A program made the position numbers and the translations under genes. Below the pieces are notes generated by a model, which saw nothing but the letters and a program-made list of their open reading frames with translations, was not told where the DNA came from and ran no database searches. From an uncultured Eubacteriales bacterium (GTDB lineage: Bacteria > Bacillota > Clostridia > Oscillospirales > Acutalibacteraceae): a stretch of DNA of 64,000 bases. The DNA is taken from positions 248,001 through 312,000 of the forward strand of contig CAJUDG010000001.1 of NCBI GenBank assembly GCA_910584745.1. Reading direction: 5' to 3'. Shown here piece by piece: positions 53,364 through 62,477 of this stretch. Numbering within the stretch: the stretch's first letter is position 1; each line of letters begins with the position of its first letter.

Positions 53364-55100
53364 TCAGCCGTCCGGGTCCACAAAAACCGTCCTGTAATTC
53401 ACGTATATCACCATGCCCGGCCTTGCCCCCTGGGGCTTGCTGACGTTGCGCACCTGGGTGTAGTCCACCGGCACCTGGGAGGAGCCCTTGGCCCGGCTGT
53501 GGCGGGCGGCGAGAACTGCGGCCTCCTCCATGGCGGTCTCGGTGGGCTTGCGGCCATCTGTCACAAGCACCGTGTGTGAGCCGGGGATGTTCTTTGTGTG
53601 GAACCAGACGTCGTTGTTGTTGGCCATCTTCATGGTCAGGCGGTCGTTCTGGCGGTTGTTGCGGCCCACAAGGATGGTGAAGCCGTCGGAGCTCTGAAAG
53701 CTCATTGGGGCGCTTACGGCGGGCAGGCGCTCCTTTTTGCCGCGGCTGGCCTTTAAGTAGCCCTGCTCCTTGAGCTCGGCGCGGATCTCCATAAGGTCCC
53801 GCTCGGTCTCGGCCCGGGCCAGGGCGTCAAGCACCGATTCGAGATAGGTCAGCTCCCGGCCGGCCAGCTCTATCTGCTCTGTAAGCTTCTCCTCGGCGGT
53901 CTTTGCCTTTCGGTACTCCTTATAGTATTTCTGGGCGTTCTGGTTGGGAGTGAGGGCCGGGTCAAGCTTTATCCTTACCCTGGGCCCGTCCTCCTCGTAG
54001 AAGTTTTGCAGCTCCACTGATTCCATGCCCTTTTCAAGACTGTACAGATTGGCGCTTAGAAGGTCCCCCATCACCCGCAGGCTGTCCCGCTGGGCGCACT
54101 GGTCCAGCTCGGCCTTCTGGGCGCTTATCTTCCTTGACAGCCGCTCGGAGTGGTTGGAGAGCAGCCGCAGAAGGTCCTGCTCCCGCACGCGCATACGCTC
54201 CTGCTGGTCCTTCTCCTGATAGAAGCTGTCCAGCATTTTTGAAAAGCTCTCGCCCTTTCGTATCACAGCCGAGGTGCCGTACTGCTGGATGTCCGTGAAG
54301 GAGAAGTCCATGGGCTTTTTCTGCATATTTACCGCCATATAGGGCTCGCCGCTTACGTCCTCAACGGTCTCCCTGAGCTTCTGATAGAAGAAGCCTAACC
54401 TAAAGAGCTGCTCCTCGTCCATGGTCATCACCGTCAGCTCCCGGCCCCGGCCAACCCTATGGGCCAGCTCCCGGCAGACCACAGGCGACACCCCCTGAAG
54501 GACGCTTAAGAGCCCCTTTGAGAGCTCCATGTCCCGGGGCAAAGCTTTCAGCGCCGCGGCCAGCTCCTGGGGGGCGGCGGTAAGCATACAGAGCTTGTCC
54601 TGAGGCGGGGGCAGCTGGTAGCTGAGCCCCGGCAGGACAAGGCGCTGGGAGGTCATGGACGCGTCCACCCGCTTCAGCGCGTCGATTATCTTGCCGTCCG
54701 GGCCGGTCAGAATTATGTTGCTGTACCGGCCCATTATCTCCATCGTCAGGGTCAGCACCACCCGGTCCCCAAGCTCGTCTATGCAGTCAAAGTCGAAGTG
54801 CAGCAGCCGCTCCAGCTCCGGCTGGCGTATCTCCCGGAGCTTCGCCCCCAGCAGCCGCTTGCGCAGGAGCATACAGAGCATCGGCGGCTGGGCCGGGTTC
54901 TCTAGGGGTATCGCGGTCAGGTGCACCCGGGCGCTGTTGGCCCGGGCCGAAAAGAGCACCTTTTCCGCGCCCTCACGGCTTCTAAAAGATATCACAAGCT
55001 CCTCGCGGTTGGGCTGGTGGACCTTGTCCACCCGGGCGCCCAGGAGCCTGTTTTCAAGTTCTTTTTTGATGTGGCGTAGAAACGCGCCGTCTAGTGCCAT
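53364..55100 (-). CDS. rqcH: Rqc2 homologue, NFACT protein (ribosome quality control)
   Basis: RqcH binds stalled 50S subunits and adds C-terminal alanine tails to incomplete chains. The 578-aa protein has the NFACT-N start ALDGAFLRHIKKELENRLLG, coiled-coil segments at about 290-440, and the C-terminal NFACT-R domain with DVWFHTKNIPGSHTVLV and the GARPGMVIYVNYRTVFVDPD end. The family was earlier annotated as fibronectin-binding protein. It is followed by its own terminator and preceded by a GNAT gene 25 bases upstream. Confidence 0.95.
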   Translation of the reverse strand: MALDGAFLRHIKKELENRLLGARVDKVHQPNREELVISFRSREGAEKVLFSARANSARVHLTAIPLENPAQPPMLCMLLRKRLLGAKLREIRQPELERLLHFDFDCIDELGDRVVLTLTMEIMGRYSNIILTGPDGKIIDALKRVDASMTSQRLVLPGLSYQLPPPQDKLCMLTAAPQELAAALKALPRDMELSKGLLSVLQGVSPVVCRELAHRVGRGRELTVMTMDEEQLFRLGFFYQKLRETVEDVSGEPYMAVNMQKKPMDFSFTDIQQYGTSAVIRKGESFSKMLDSFYQEKDQQERMRVREQDLLRLLSNHSERLSRKISAQKAELDQCAQRDSLRVMGDLLSANLYSLEKGMESVELQNFYEEDGPRVRIKLDPALTPNQNAQKYYKEYRKAKTAEEKLTEQIELAGRELTYLESVLDALARAETERDLMEIRAELKEQGYLKASRGKKERLPAVSAPMSFQSSDGFTILVGRNNRQNDRLTMKMANNNDVWFHTKNIPGSHTVLVTDGRKPTETAMEEAAVLAARHSRAKGSSQVPVDYTQVRNVSKPQGARPGMVIYVNYRTVFVDPDG

Positions 55101-55125
55101 TTTATGTTCCTTTCTGTCTGTAGAT

Positions 55126-55587
55126 TTACAAATCCAGCTGCATTATTTTTCTGGAATCCCTGAAGCCCAGGCTCTCATACAGCCTGACGGCCCCCTCGTT
55201 CTGCGCCAGCACGCCCAGCTCGATAAACTCCGCGTTCCGGCTTTTAGCCCATTCCTTTACCGCGCCCATCAGCGCCCGGCCAATGCCGCGTCCGCGGTGC
55301 TCCGGGTCCACCACCAGGTCCATCAGGTATGTATACCGCCGCGGGATAAACGCGGGGTATGGCGGCGTGTCCTTATCCTGCACGAGGGCAAACCCCAGTA
55401 CCTTGCCGTCCTCCCGCGCAAGGAGGAGGTCCTCTCTTTCACTTTCCAGCACGGAGCGGACAAACCCGCCGTCCTCCCCGGCGGGCCGGAACATCTCCGG
55501 CTGCAGGCGGGACATGTCGGTATTGAGCGCCTCATATAGCCTTGAAATATCCTGTAGATCTGAGAGCTTTGCCGGTTCTATCGTCAT
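55126..55587 (-). CDS. GNAT family N-acetyltransferase
   Basis: The 153-aa product has the GNAT fold with the acetyl-CoA site HRGRGIGRAL (98-107) and the C-terminal NEGAVRLYESLGF, where the Tyr is the usual general acid. The target amine cannot be deduced. It lies between the Nif3-like gene (13 bases upstream) and rqcH, probably in one transcript. Confidence 0.9.
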   Translation of the reverse strand: MTIEPAKLSDLQDISRLYEALNTDMSRLQPEMFRPAGEDGGFVRSVLESEREDLLLAREDGKVLGFALVQDKDTPPYPAFIPRRYTYLMDLVVDPEHRGRGIGRALMGAVKEWAKSRNAEFIELGVLAQNEGAVRLYESLGFRDSRKIMQLDL

Positions 55588-55600
55588 GTTATTATCTCCT

Positions 55601-56368
55601 CTATACCGTCATAAAGGGCGCGTTCTCCGCCCTGCTCACCAGGAACCCCGTATCAGGGACCCGCTTCTTAAGGTACGCCGCCAGATACTCTGCAAAGACC
55701 CGCTCGGTCTCATAGTGCCCGGCTACTACGCAGGTAAGGCCGGTCTTTCTGGCCTCCAGGGCCTCGTGGTGCTTCATCTCGCCGGTCAGGTACGCGTCGC
55801 CGCCGCGCATGGCGGCGTAGGGGGCGAACTCACCGCCCGCGCCGCTACACAGGAACACGCGCTTTATCATGCCGTCGCCGGGGATGAGGTTCACCGCGCC
55901 CGCTGAAAGCCGCTCCTTAACGTGCCGGGCGAAGTCCTCGGGGGTCATGGGCTCGGGGAGCTCGCCGGAGTATAGCACGCAGTCGTCCCCGAAGGCCTCC
56001 TCGGGCCGGACGCTTTTCAGGCCCAGCCGGTTGGCAAGGGCCACATTCACCCCGCAGACCGGGGAGATGTCCAGATTGGTGTGGCAGCAGATGGCCGCCA
56101 TGCCGTTCTTTGCCAGCAGATAGGCCGGGTCACGGCTGCTCATGGACTTTATGGGGTCGAATATCACCGGGTGGTGGCTGATTATCAGGTTGGCGTTCAT
56201 GGCCGCGGCCTCGTCTATCACCTCCCGGGTGATGTCCAGGCAGATAAGGGCCCGGGTGACCTCGGTGACCCTGTCCCCCACCAGCAGGCCGGAGTTGTCA
56301 AAGGCCAGCTGGCTGTCGAAGGGGGCGGCGCTGTTTATGATGTCGTATATGTCGCAGATCCTTGCCAT
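55601..56368 (-). CDS. Nif3-like dinuclear metal centre protein
   Basis: A 255-aa member of the Nif3/DUF34 family, forming hexameric rings with two metals per subunit. The metal ligands are visible in SHHPVIFDP (64-72), CCHTNLD and the C-terminal VVAGHYETE. Its function is debated; a GTP cyclohydrolase-like activity has been proposed for relatives. In many Firmicutes the gene is next to trmK, as here, 10 bases downstream of it. Confidence 0.93.
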   Translation of the reverse strand: MARICDIYDIINSAAPFDSQLAFDNSGLLVGDRVTEVTRALICLDITREVIDEAAAMNANLIISHHPVIFDPIKSMSSRDPAYLLAKNGMAAICCHTNLDISPVCGVNVALANRLGLKSVRPEEAFGDDCVLYSGELPEPMTPEDFARHVKERLSAGAVNLIPGDGMIKRVFLCSGAGGEFAPYAAMRGGDAYLTGEMKHHEALEARKTGLTCVVAGHYETERVFAEYLAAYLKKRVPDTGFLVSRAENAPFMTV

Positions 56369-56378
56369 GTGATTCTCC

Positions 56379-57059
56379 TTATTGTAGGTATTCCCTCTCT
56401 ATCCCCTCTATCACTGCCCGCAGATGTGCAGATCCCTCTTTATTTCCCCTATGCTCCGCGCCCAGAAGGGAGTTTCTAAGGCCCCGCAGGGTCTTATCTG
56501 CATATGCGGATACCTCGGCTGTGCCGGGCGTAAGCCTGCCCATATATGGGTAGATATCGTTCATCTCCCCCATATCTCCCTGATACCGCACGGAAAACGC
56601 CGAGTACACCTTGCCGTTCTCCACCGCCGCCAGCTCCTTCTGCACATTGAAGCCCATCTCCCACAGGCCGGTGCGGAGCTTGTCCACGGCGCTCATGGGC
56701 TGCAGCACTATATGCTTATCCGCGCGTTTCAGCCAGGGGGCGCTGTCGATTATATGCAGGATAAGCTCCCCGCCCATTCCGGCTATGACTATGTCCTCCG
56801 CGTCCTCCGGCGAGAGGGCCGAGAGGCCGTTTGATAGGACCAGCTTTAGCTCAACGCCGTACATCTCCGCGTGCTTGCGGGCCGCGGCCAAGGGGCCGGG
56901 GTTTATGTCGCAGGCTATGGCCCTTGGGGCCGCGCCGGTCTTTATCAGCCAGATGGGCAGATAGCCGTGGTCCGTGCCGATATCCGCCACGGGCTGTCCC
57001 CGGCGCAGGAGCCCCGCGCATAGGCTGAGCCTTGGGCCCAGGGAAAAGGGTTCATTCAT
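56379..57059 (-). CDS. trmK: tRNA (adenine22-N1)-methyltransferase
   Basis: TrmK methylates A22 in the D-loop of many tRNAs with SAM. The 226-aa protein has the SAM motif VADIGTDHGYLPIWL (23-37) and the catalytic-region IVIAGMGGELI followed by LQPMSAVDKLRTGL. The TTG at 57074 would add five residues, but TTGGAGAG is the ribosome site for the ATG at 57059. It is the first gene of trmK-nif3-GNAT-rqcH. Confidence 0.92.
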   Translation of the reverse strand: MNEPFSLGPRLSLCAGLLRRGQPVADIGTDHGYLPIWLIKTGAAPRAIACDINPGPLAAARKHAEMYGVELKLVLSNGLSALSPEDAEDIVIAGMGGELILHIIDSAPWLKRADKHIVLQPMSAVDKLRTGLWEMGFNVQKELAAVENGKVYSAFSVRYQGDMGEMNDIYPYMGRLTPGTAEVSAYADKTLRGLRNSLLGAEHRGNKEGSAHLRAVIEGIEREYLQ

Positions 57060-57141
57060 CGCTTTGCTCTCCAATAAACGAAGCCGCCGCGAAGCTGCAG
57101 GTCTCCCCTCGCCGCGCGGCTGCCTTTCGTCGCTCTCCCGC

Positions 57142-57339
57142 TTACTTGCTCAGGTGGGCGTTGATCTTGCTCACCAGCTCCTCAGGGTCCACGCCGTGGA
57201 CGGCGCAGGCCTGCTCAAGGGTCTCGCCCCGGGCCGAGGGACAGCCCAAGCAGTGCATACCCATCTCCAGGAAGAAGGGGGCGGTGGTCTCGTCCATGTC
57301 TAAAATCTCGCCGATGATCGTGTCTTTGGTTATTGATGC
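57142..57339 (-). CDS. DUF1858 domain protein
   Basis: A 65-aa protein with the DUF1858 pattern: an N-terminal helix TIGEILDMDETTAPFFLEMG, the CLGCPSARGETLEQAC cysteine segment and a last helix. Relatives are linked to Fe-S or sulfur metabolism by the paired cysteines, but no role is proven. GGAGG precedes the ATG at 57339. It is monocistronic, between trmK and the REP-like repeat. Confidence 0.88.
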   Translation of the reverse strand, partial: ASITKDTIIGEILDMDETTAPFFLEMGMHCLGCPSARGETLEQACAVHGVDPEELVSKINAHLSK

Positions 57340-57480
57340 CATTTTTTGTTCCTCCATATTCCGGCTTTTTCGCCTTCTCTTTTTGTTATTATACTATTTT
57401 TGCCGGAAATATGCAAGACCTAAAAAGGGAAAATATACTAAATTGGTGTAGTTTTGTCGCGCTACGCGCTCGTCTAAGGT

Positions 57481-57506
57481 CGTGGGGCGCCGCCCCACAC
57501 CCTGCC
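57481..57506. repeat. REP-like palindrome, second copy
   Basis: A 26-base unit built around GTGGGGC/GCCCCAC is the inverse of 30192-30217 with one mismatch. It sits at the 3' side of sigF, in an otherwise empty gap (57340-57552). Confidence 0.65.
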
Positions 57507-57552
57507 AGGGGCCGAGACTTGGCGCAGCCAAGTCTTCCGCCCCTGGACCGCG

Positions 57553-58209
57553 TCAATTTTCGCCAAACTCCTGCCGCATATACGCCAGCAGCTTCTTCTC
57601 CCTCCGGCTCACCTGCACCTGCGTCATCCCCAGCCTCTCTGCCGTCTTCGCCTGGGTCATGCCCTTAAAATACCTGCACCGTATAAGCTCCCTGTCCCTC
57701 CCCTCCATCCTCTCGATTATGGCGTAAAGGGTCAGCCGCTCCGCCGTCTGCTCCTCCGGGGCCTCCACCGGTATCTCCAGCTGCTCCCCCTCCTCCCCGC
57801 CGGTAAGGGACAGGGGCCGCCGGAGGGCCCCAAGGGCCAGCGCCGCCCGCTGGGGGGTGACCCCCAGCTCCCCGGCTATCTCCCCCACGGTGGGGGCCCG
57901 GCCCAGCGCGGCCTCTAAGCCCTCGGAGACCTTCTGGGCCTGCTGGGCCAGCTCCCGAAGGCCCCTGGACACACGCATTGCCCCGCCGTCCCTGAAGAGC
58001 CGCCGTATCTCCCCCAGTATCACCGGCACGGCATAGGTGGAGAATTTCAGGCCCCGCTCTGGGTCGAAGTTCCCTGCGGCCTTTACAAGCCCCAGGCACC
58101 CGGCCTGGACCATGTCCTCATAGTCTATCCCCCGGCCCATGAACCGCCGGGCGCACAGGTGCACAAGGCCCATGTTCCCGGTGACAAGGGGGTTTTCCTC
58201 CTTCAGCAT
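57553..58209 (-). CDS. sigF: Forespore sigma factor F
   Basis: The first compartment-specific sporulation sigma factor. At 218 aa it has region 2 (YEDMVQAGCLGLVKAAGNFD then LKFSTYAVPVILGEIRR, about 35-75), region 3 (GRAPTVGEIAGELGVTP) and region 4 (GMTQAKTAERLGMTQVQVSR). It overlaps spoIIAB by seven bases in the classic spoIIAA-spoIIAB-sigF order, which rules out sigG or sigB. SpoIIAB should hold it inactive until septation. Confidence 0.94.
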   Translation of the reverse strand: MLKEENPLVTGNMGLVHLCARRFMGRGIDYEDMVQAGCLGLVKAAGNFDPERGLKFSTYAVPVILGEIRRLFRDGGAMRVSRGLRELAQQAQKVSEGLEAALGRAPTVGEIAGELGVTPQRAALALGALRRPLSLTGGEEGEQLEIPVEAPEEQTAERLTLYAIIERMEGRDRELIRCRYFKGMTQAKTAERLGMTQVQVSRREKKLLAYMRQEFGEN

Positions 58210-58634
58210 TTGGGGGTGAAGCGCTTTGTAAGGGTCACGCTTGTGCCCTTGCCCACGGTGGAGCTCACCCGCACGCTGTCGCAGAAGCTCTGCATGACGG
58301 CAAAGCCCAGCCCCGCCCGCTCCTCGCCGCCGGTGGTGAAAAGGGGCTCCATGGCCTGCTTCACGTCGGGGATGCCGCAGCCCTTGTCCCGCACCCGCAC
58401 CTGGGCCCGGCCGTCCCCGTATATCTTCACGCTTATGTACACTGTGCCGAGACTGTCCCTATAGCCGTGGACGATGGCGTTGGTGACGGCCTCTGACACC
58501 GCCGTGCGGATGTCCGAGAGGTCCGCCACCGTGGGGTCCAGCTGCGAGAGGAAGGCCGCCACGGCGGCCCTGGCGTAGCCCTCGTTCACGGAGTTTGAGG
58601 AGAAGCTTATCTGGGTCTGGTTTATTGGCCTCAT
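58203..58634 (-). CDS. spoIIAB: Anti-sigma F factor (serine kinase)
   Basis: The 143-aa GHKL-type kinase binds sigma F and phosphorylates SpoIIAA. Visible motifs are the N-box AVSEAVTNAIVHGY (about 46-59), the G1 box DKGCGIPDV and the G2 segment GGEERAGLGFAVM. The length and N-terminal NQTQISFSSNSVNEGYAR are typical. Its start overlaps the spoIIAA stop by one base (TGATG), so the partners are made in a fixed ratio. Confidence 0.95.
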   Translation of the reverse strand: MRPINQTQISFSSNSVNEGYARAAVAAFLSQLDPTVADLSDIRTAVSEAVTNAIVHGYRDSLGTVYISVKIYGDGRAQVRVRDKGCGIPDVKQAMEPLFTTGGEERAGLGFAVMQSFCDSVRVSSTVGKGTSVTLTKRFTPKC

Positions 58635-58951
58635 CAGCCGGCCCTCCTCTCTATGGCGGCCACGCTGGCTATGCCGGAGAGCTCCACCATCTTGTTAAGG
58701 TTTGCTGACAGGCCGCAGAGGACCACCCTGCCCCGCCAGAAGCTGCACATGCGCACCCGGCCCAGTATCAGGCCCACGCCGGAGCTGTCCATAAAGGGCA
58801 CCCTTGTAAAGTCCAGCCGCAGGCAGTAGGGCTTGAGCTTCTGGGCGGTGTCGTCGATGGCCTCGCGCATCTCCCGGGCGCTGTGGTGGTCTATCTCCCC
58901 GGAGAGCCTTGCGGTCATGACCCCTTCCTTATAGCTTATCTGAACGCTCAT
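58634..58951 (-). CDS. spoIIAA: Anti-sigma F factor antagonist
   Basis: A 105-aa STAS-domain protein that releases sigma F when unphosphorylated. It has the conserved RLDFTRVPFMDSSGVGLILG (45-64) with the phosphorylated serine at about S57. It opens the spoIIA operon. A sigma-H-type promoter is expected upstream (58952-59000), but I cannot define it with confidence. Confidence 0.95.
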   Translation of the reverse strand: MSVQISYKEGVMTARLSGEIDHHSAREMREAIDDTAQKLKPYCLRLDFTRVPFMDSSGVGLILGRVRMCSFWRGRVVLCGLSANLNKMVELSGIASVAAIERRAG

Positions 58952-59003
58952 ATTTTTACTTCCTTTCTCTCAAAGCTTGTACGTTCCTGTCCTGTTCTAT
59001 ACC

Positions 59004-59042
59004 AAAAGCCCCGGCGAAAAGCTGGTTTTCGCTGGGGCTTTT
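59004..59042. terminator. Terminator downstream of folC
   Basis: AAAAGCCCCgGCGAAAA and TTTTCGCtGGGGCTTTT form a 16-bp stem with a short loop, about 45 bases beyond the folC stop, before the spoIIA operon. Confidence 0.85.
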
Positions 59043-59088
59043 CAAGCTTATTCTACACGGCGCGCGCCGCGCTTTTTGTTAAAGCCTG

Positions 59089-60366
59089 TCACCTATGTGT
59101 AAATTTTTCCAGAAGCAGCGGCCTTAACTCCCCGGCCATGTAGAAGGAGCCGCAGGCTATCAGCGCGCCCCCGCTCTCCACGGCAAGGTCCAGGGCCTCT
59201 TTAAAGCTGGCCGCGGGGACGGCCTCCGGGCAGAAGCGGGCGGCGGTCTTTGCCAGGTCCTCGGCGCTGAGGGAGCGGGGGTTCTCGGGCTTTACGGTGA
59301 TTATCTTACTGAACATTGGGCCCAGTATCTCGAGGGCGGCGACGCTGTCCTTGTCGGCCATCATGCCCATTATGGCCGTCCTGGGGCCGGGGACGTAGCG
59401 CTCAAGTGCGTCTTTCAGCACCAGGGCGCAGCCGGGGTTATGTCCGCCGTCCAGCAGACAGAGGGGGTCTTTGGAAATAATTTCCATCCGGGCGGGGATG
59501 AAGGCCTTTTTGAAGCCCTCGGCCAGGCTTTCGTCTGAGATATCAAAGCCGCGCTCACGCAGTATCTTTACAAGCTCCAAGGCCACGGCGGCGTTTTTCA
59601 CCTGGTGCTCCCCTAAAAAGGGTGTGCGCAGCCTTAGGCCCTCCGCCTGAAACTCTGTGCCCTCTATGTCCTCTGAGAGCACGGCTATTTTCGTCATGTC
59701 GGGTATATAAAGATCAGCCCCGCGTCCGGCGCAGACCCCCCGGATTATGTCCTCCACCCCGGGCTGCTGCTGGGGATAGAGCACCACACGGCCCCCGGGC
59801 TTGATTATGCCGGACTTCTCAAGGGCTATCTGCTCCACCGTGTCCCCCAGCCACGCGGTGTGGTCCAGGGAGATGGACATGACCGCCGCCGCTTCCGGTG
59901 TGGGGATGACGTTGGTGGCGTCGTGCAGGCCCCCCATGCCCACCTCCAAAACGGCTATATCACAGCCCTTTTGGGCGAACCAGTGCAGGGCGATGGCCGT
60001 CACCAGCTCGAACTCGGACACCACGATGTCCCGGGCGTCCAGGCGCTCTACGGCGGGCCAGATGGCCTCTACCTCCGCTATAAGCTCCTCCTCGGTCATC
60101 ATCTCTCCGTCTATCTGAAAGCGCTCTCGGAAGTTCAGCACGTATGGAGAGATGTTGAGGCCGGTCCTATAGCCGCTCTCTTTGAGGACGCTTGAGACCA
60201 GGGTGCAGACCGAGCCCTTGCCGTTGGTGCCGCAGACGTGGACGAACTTCAGCTTTTTCTGGGGTTCGCCCAGCTCGTCCATAAGGGCGCGCATACGCTC
60301 GAGCCCGGGCTTCATTCCGAAAAGGAGCCGGGAGTTTATCTTTTCCATTGCCTGCCTGTATGTCAT
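59089..60366 (-). CDS. folC: Folylpolyglutamate/dihydrofolate synthase
   Basis: Adds glutamate to folates, and in many bacteria also to dihydropteroate. The 425-aa Mur-ligase-type enzyme has the P-loop VHVCGTNGKGS (42-52), the FRERFQIDGEMMTEEEL block that carries the folate-binding segment, LEVGMGGLHDATNVI, SISLDHTAWLGDTVEQIALE and LLDGGHNPGCA. It is transcribed alone from a near-consensus promoter. Confidence 0.94.
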   Translation of the reverse strand: MTYRQAMEKINSRLLFGMKPGLERMRALMDELGEPQKKLKFVHVCGTNGKGSVCTLVSSVLKESGYRTGLNISPYVLNFRERFQIDGEMMTEEELIAEVEAIWPAVERLDARDIVVSEFELVTAIALHWFAQKGCDIAVLEVGMGGLHDATNVIPTPEAAAVMSISLDHTAWLGDTVEQIALEKSGIIKPGGRVVLYPQQQPGVEDIIRGVCAGRGADLYIPDMTKIAVLSEDIEGTEFQAEGLRLRTPFLGEHQVKNAAVALELVKILRERGFDISDESLAEGFKKAFIPARMEIISKDPLCLLDGGHNPGCALVLKDALERYVPGPRTAIMGMMADKDSVAALEILGPMFSKIITVKPENPRSLSAEDLAKTAARFCPEAVPAASFKEALDLAVESGGALIACGSFYMAGELRPLLLEKFTHR

Positions 60367-60413
60367 AGGTTATCCCTCTTTTCCGCAATAAAAATATTAT
60401 TTATACCAGATGT

Positions 60414-60443
60414 AGTATAGCACCCGGCGGCTTATATAGTCAA
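60414..60443 (-). promoter_or_regulatory. Promoter of folC
   Basis: TTGACT (60443-60438), an 18-base spacer and TATACT (60419-60414) on the minus strand. Confidence 0.7.
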
Positions 60444-60523
60444 GCCGTTAAAGCACGATTGGCGGCTTGGCAAACAAGTCCCCCCTTTGGCGAAAATTTC
60501 TTGCCAGTTTAACAAAGTTTCCC

Positions 60524-60552
60524 TTGTCAAAACCCTCTTGAAAGAATATAAT
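60524..60552 (+). promoter_or_regulatory. Promoter of the FapA/DUF342 gene
   Basis: TTGTCA (60524-60529), a 17-base spacer and TATAAT (60547-60552). Confidence 0.8.
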
Positions 60553-60604
60553 ATAAATGGAAGATTGTCCGCTGAAACTTTTTTTCAGAAAGAGAGGCAC
60601 GATT

Positions 60605-62446
60605 ATGGCTGCCCCAATTTCCTTTATATCAAAACTTTTCGGCTCCAGACTGTTTAAGTTCCGGCGCAAAAAAAAGCCGGAAGCCGAGGTCAAGGGCCCC
60701 AGGCCCCGGCCTGCCCGCGGCAATAAGCCGCTGAAGCTGGCCCAGGAGCAGCACCCCGCCGGGGGGCAGGACCAGGAGCACCGCCCCAAAAGGGAGGCCC
60801 CGAAGGCCGAGCCCGTGGACCCCTATTCCCTGAGCCTGCCGGTGGGGCATGTGATCTTCGAGCTGTGGCGGGTCTGCCGGGACCAGGGGGGCTCGTTTCC
60901 AAGGCCGGAGCTCAGCTTCAGAACGGAGGAGCCGCAGGTGTTCGACCCCAAGACCTCCATGGCCGAGCTGACAAAGCTGCTGATGTCCGTGTCCTCCTCG
61001 GCGGCGGCAAGGCTGTCGGCCATGACCCCGCCCGCCGCTCCGCCGCCCACGCCTGAGCAGCAGCTTACCGAGGGCCCCCAGGACCCTGAGCCGCTTGTTC
61101 CCCCGGACCTGGACGCACAGGCGACCGTATTCATCTCCGGGGATAAGCTCAGCGCCTGGCTGCTGATATATCCCCCGTCGGGAAAGGGCGAGGACGTTAC
61201 CAAGGGCATTATCATGAACGCGCTGGGGGCCGCGGGGGTGGCCTTTGGCGTTGACCTGGACACCGTCAGGGCGATACCGGAAATGGAGGCCCCCTATTTC
61301 CGTATGCACCTTATTGCCCGGGGAAAGGCCGCCGTGCCCGGAAAGGACGGGGCCGTCATAGACCTGTACCCCAGGGAGGCCAGCCGCGAGCTGCCGGTGG
61401 ACGATATGAACCGTGTGGACTATACGGCCCTTCGCACCACCCAGAACGTAGAGAAGGGCGCGCCCATCTGCCGGATAAACCCGCCCACCCCCGGAATAGC
61501 CGGGCGCACGGTCACGGATAAGGAGCTGCCCACCAGGGACGGCGTGCCCGCCGTGGCCCCGATGGGGCGCAACACGGCCCTTAACGAGGACGGCAGCGCC
61601 CTTATCGCCACCAGGGACGGCGGGCTGGAGTTCTCCGGCAGGGCTTTCCAGGTGAACCCGCTTTTGGAGATAGACGGCAACGTGGACTATTCCTCGGGCA
61701 GCGTGAACTTTTTGGGGGACGTACACATCCACGGCGACGTTTGCAGCGGCTTTACCGTGCGGGCCATGGGCACCGTCAGGGTGGACGGAGTGGTGGAATC
61801 CAGCACCATCGAGGCCGGGGGCGACCTGATCCTCAGCAAGGGCGTGCAGGGGAACAACCAGGCGGTGATACGCTCTCACAGGGACATATTCGCAAAGTAT
61901 CTTGAGAACTGCATCGTCCACGCGAAGGAGAACCTCAACTCCGAGTGCATAATCAGCTGCGAGGTCTACTGCGACGCGGGCGTCTATGTGCAGAACGGAC
62001 GCGGGGCCATCATCGGCGGCAGGATATGGGCCGGGCACGAGGTGGACGCCAATATAGTGGGCTCGAAGACCGAGGTGCGCACCACGGTGGTCCTTGGGGG
62101 GCTGCCCTGTGAGAGCTATGAGAAGGAGCTGCTTATAAAGGAGATAGAGGAGCTTGAGCAGCGGCTGGAGGAGACCGAGCGCCAGCCCTCAAGCCCCACA
62201 AAGCTGAGCCGCATGTCCAAAATGCGTATGCAGATATCCGTGGACCGGCTGAAGCTCAGCCAGCACCAGAAGAGCCTTGACGAGCTTCAGGATGACACGG
62301 AGCGCCGGCTTGCCGGCAGGCTGACCTTCAGGACGGCGCACCCGGGCACCCTGGTGGAGATAGGCGGGGCCCAGCTGAAGCTTGAGAACGAGACAAGACA
62401 CAGCATTGCCACGCTGATAGACGGAGAGGTAAAGCTGATAACCTGA
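60605..62446 (+). CDS. FapA/DUF342 family protein
   Basis: The 613-aa protein has a basic, Pro-rich N-terminal region (1-75), a middle domain, and the DUF342 beta-helix at about 330-470 with repeated short turns (EIDGNVDYSSGSVNFLGDVH, GTVRVDGVVESSTIEAGGDL). A coiled coil (about 510-580: LLIKEIEELEQRLEETER) and a short tail follow. The family is named after flagellar assembly protein A, but many members occur in non-flagellated Firmicutes, and its role is unknown; no flagellar gene is near. The ATG at 60605 follows GAGAGG, and the promoter at 60524-60552 rules out the upstream start at 60557. Confidence 0.85.
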   Translation: MAAPISFISKLFGSRLFKFRRKKKPEAEVKGPRPRPARGNKPLKLAQEQHPAGGQDQEHRPKREAPKAEPVDPYSLSLPVGHVIFELWRVCRDQGGSFPRPELSFRTEEPQVFDPKTSMAELTKLLMSVSSSAAARLSAMTPPAAPPPTPEQQLTEGPQDPEPLVPPDLDAQATVFISGDKLSAWLLIYPPSGKGEDVTKGIIMNALGAAGVAFGVDLDTVRAIPEMEAPYFRMHLIARGKAAVPGKDGAVIDLYPREASRELPVDDMNRVDYTALRTTQNVEKGAPICRINPPTPGIAGRTVTDKELPTRDGVPAVAPMGRNTALNEDGSALIATRDGGLEFSGRAFQVNPLLEIDGNVDYSSGSVNFLGDVHIHGDVCSGFTVRAMGTVRVDGVVESSTIEAGGDLILSKGVQGNNQAVIRSHRDIFAKYLENCIVHAKENLNSECIISCEVYCDAGVYVQNGRGAIIGGRIWAGHEVDANIVGSKTEVRTTVVLGGLPCESYEKELLIKEIEELEQRLEETERQPSSPTKLSRMSKMRMQISVDRLKLSQHQKSLDELQDDTERRLAGRLTFRTAHPGTLVEIGGAQLKLENETRHSIATLIDGEVKLIT

Positions 62447-62455
62447 CACGGAAAA

Positions 62456-62477
62456 GGGGGACGCTTACGCGTCCCCC
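62456..62477. terminator. Terminator overlapping the ttcA-like stop codon
   Basis: GGGGGACGC and GCGTCCCCC with a four-base loop. The TAA stop of the minus-strand gene (62467-62465) falls in the loop. TTTT follows on the minus strand, and the hairpin also ends the FapA gene on the plus strand. Confidence 0.8.

Noticed and set aside
60629..62038. 469-codon minus-strand frame opposite the FapA gene
   Set aside because: Shadow frame with repetitive composition; the FapA/DUF342 protein on the other strand is well supported.
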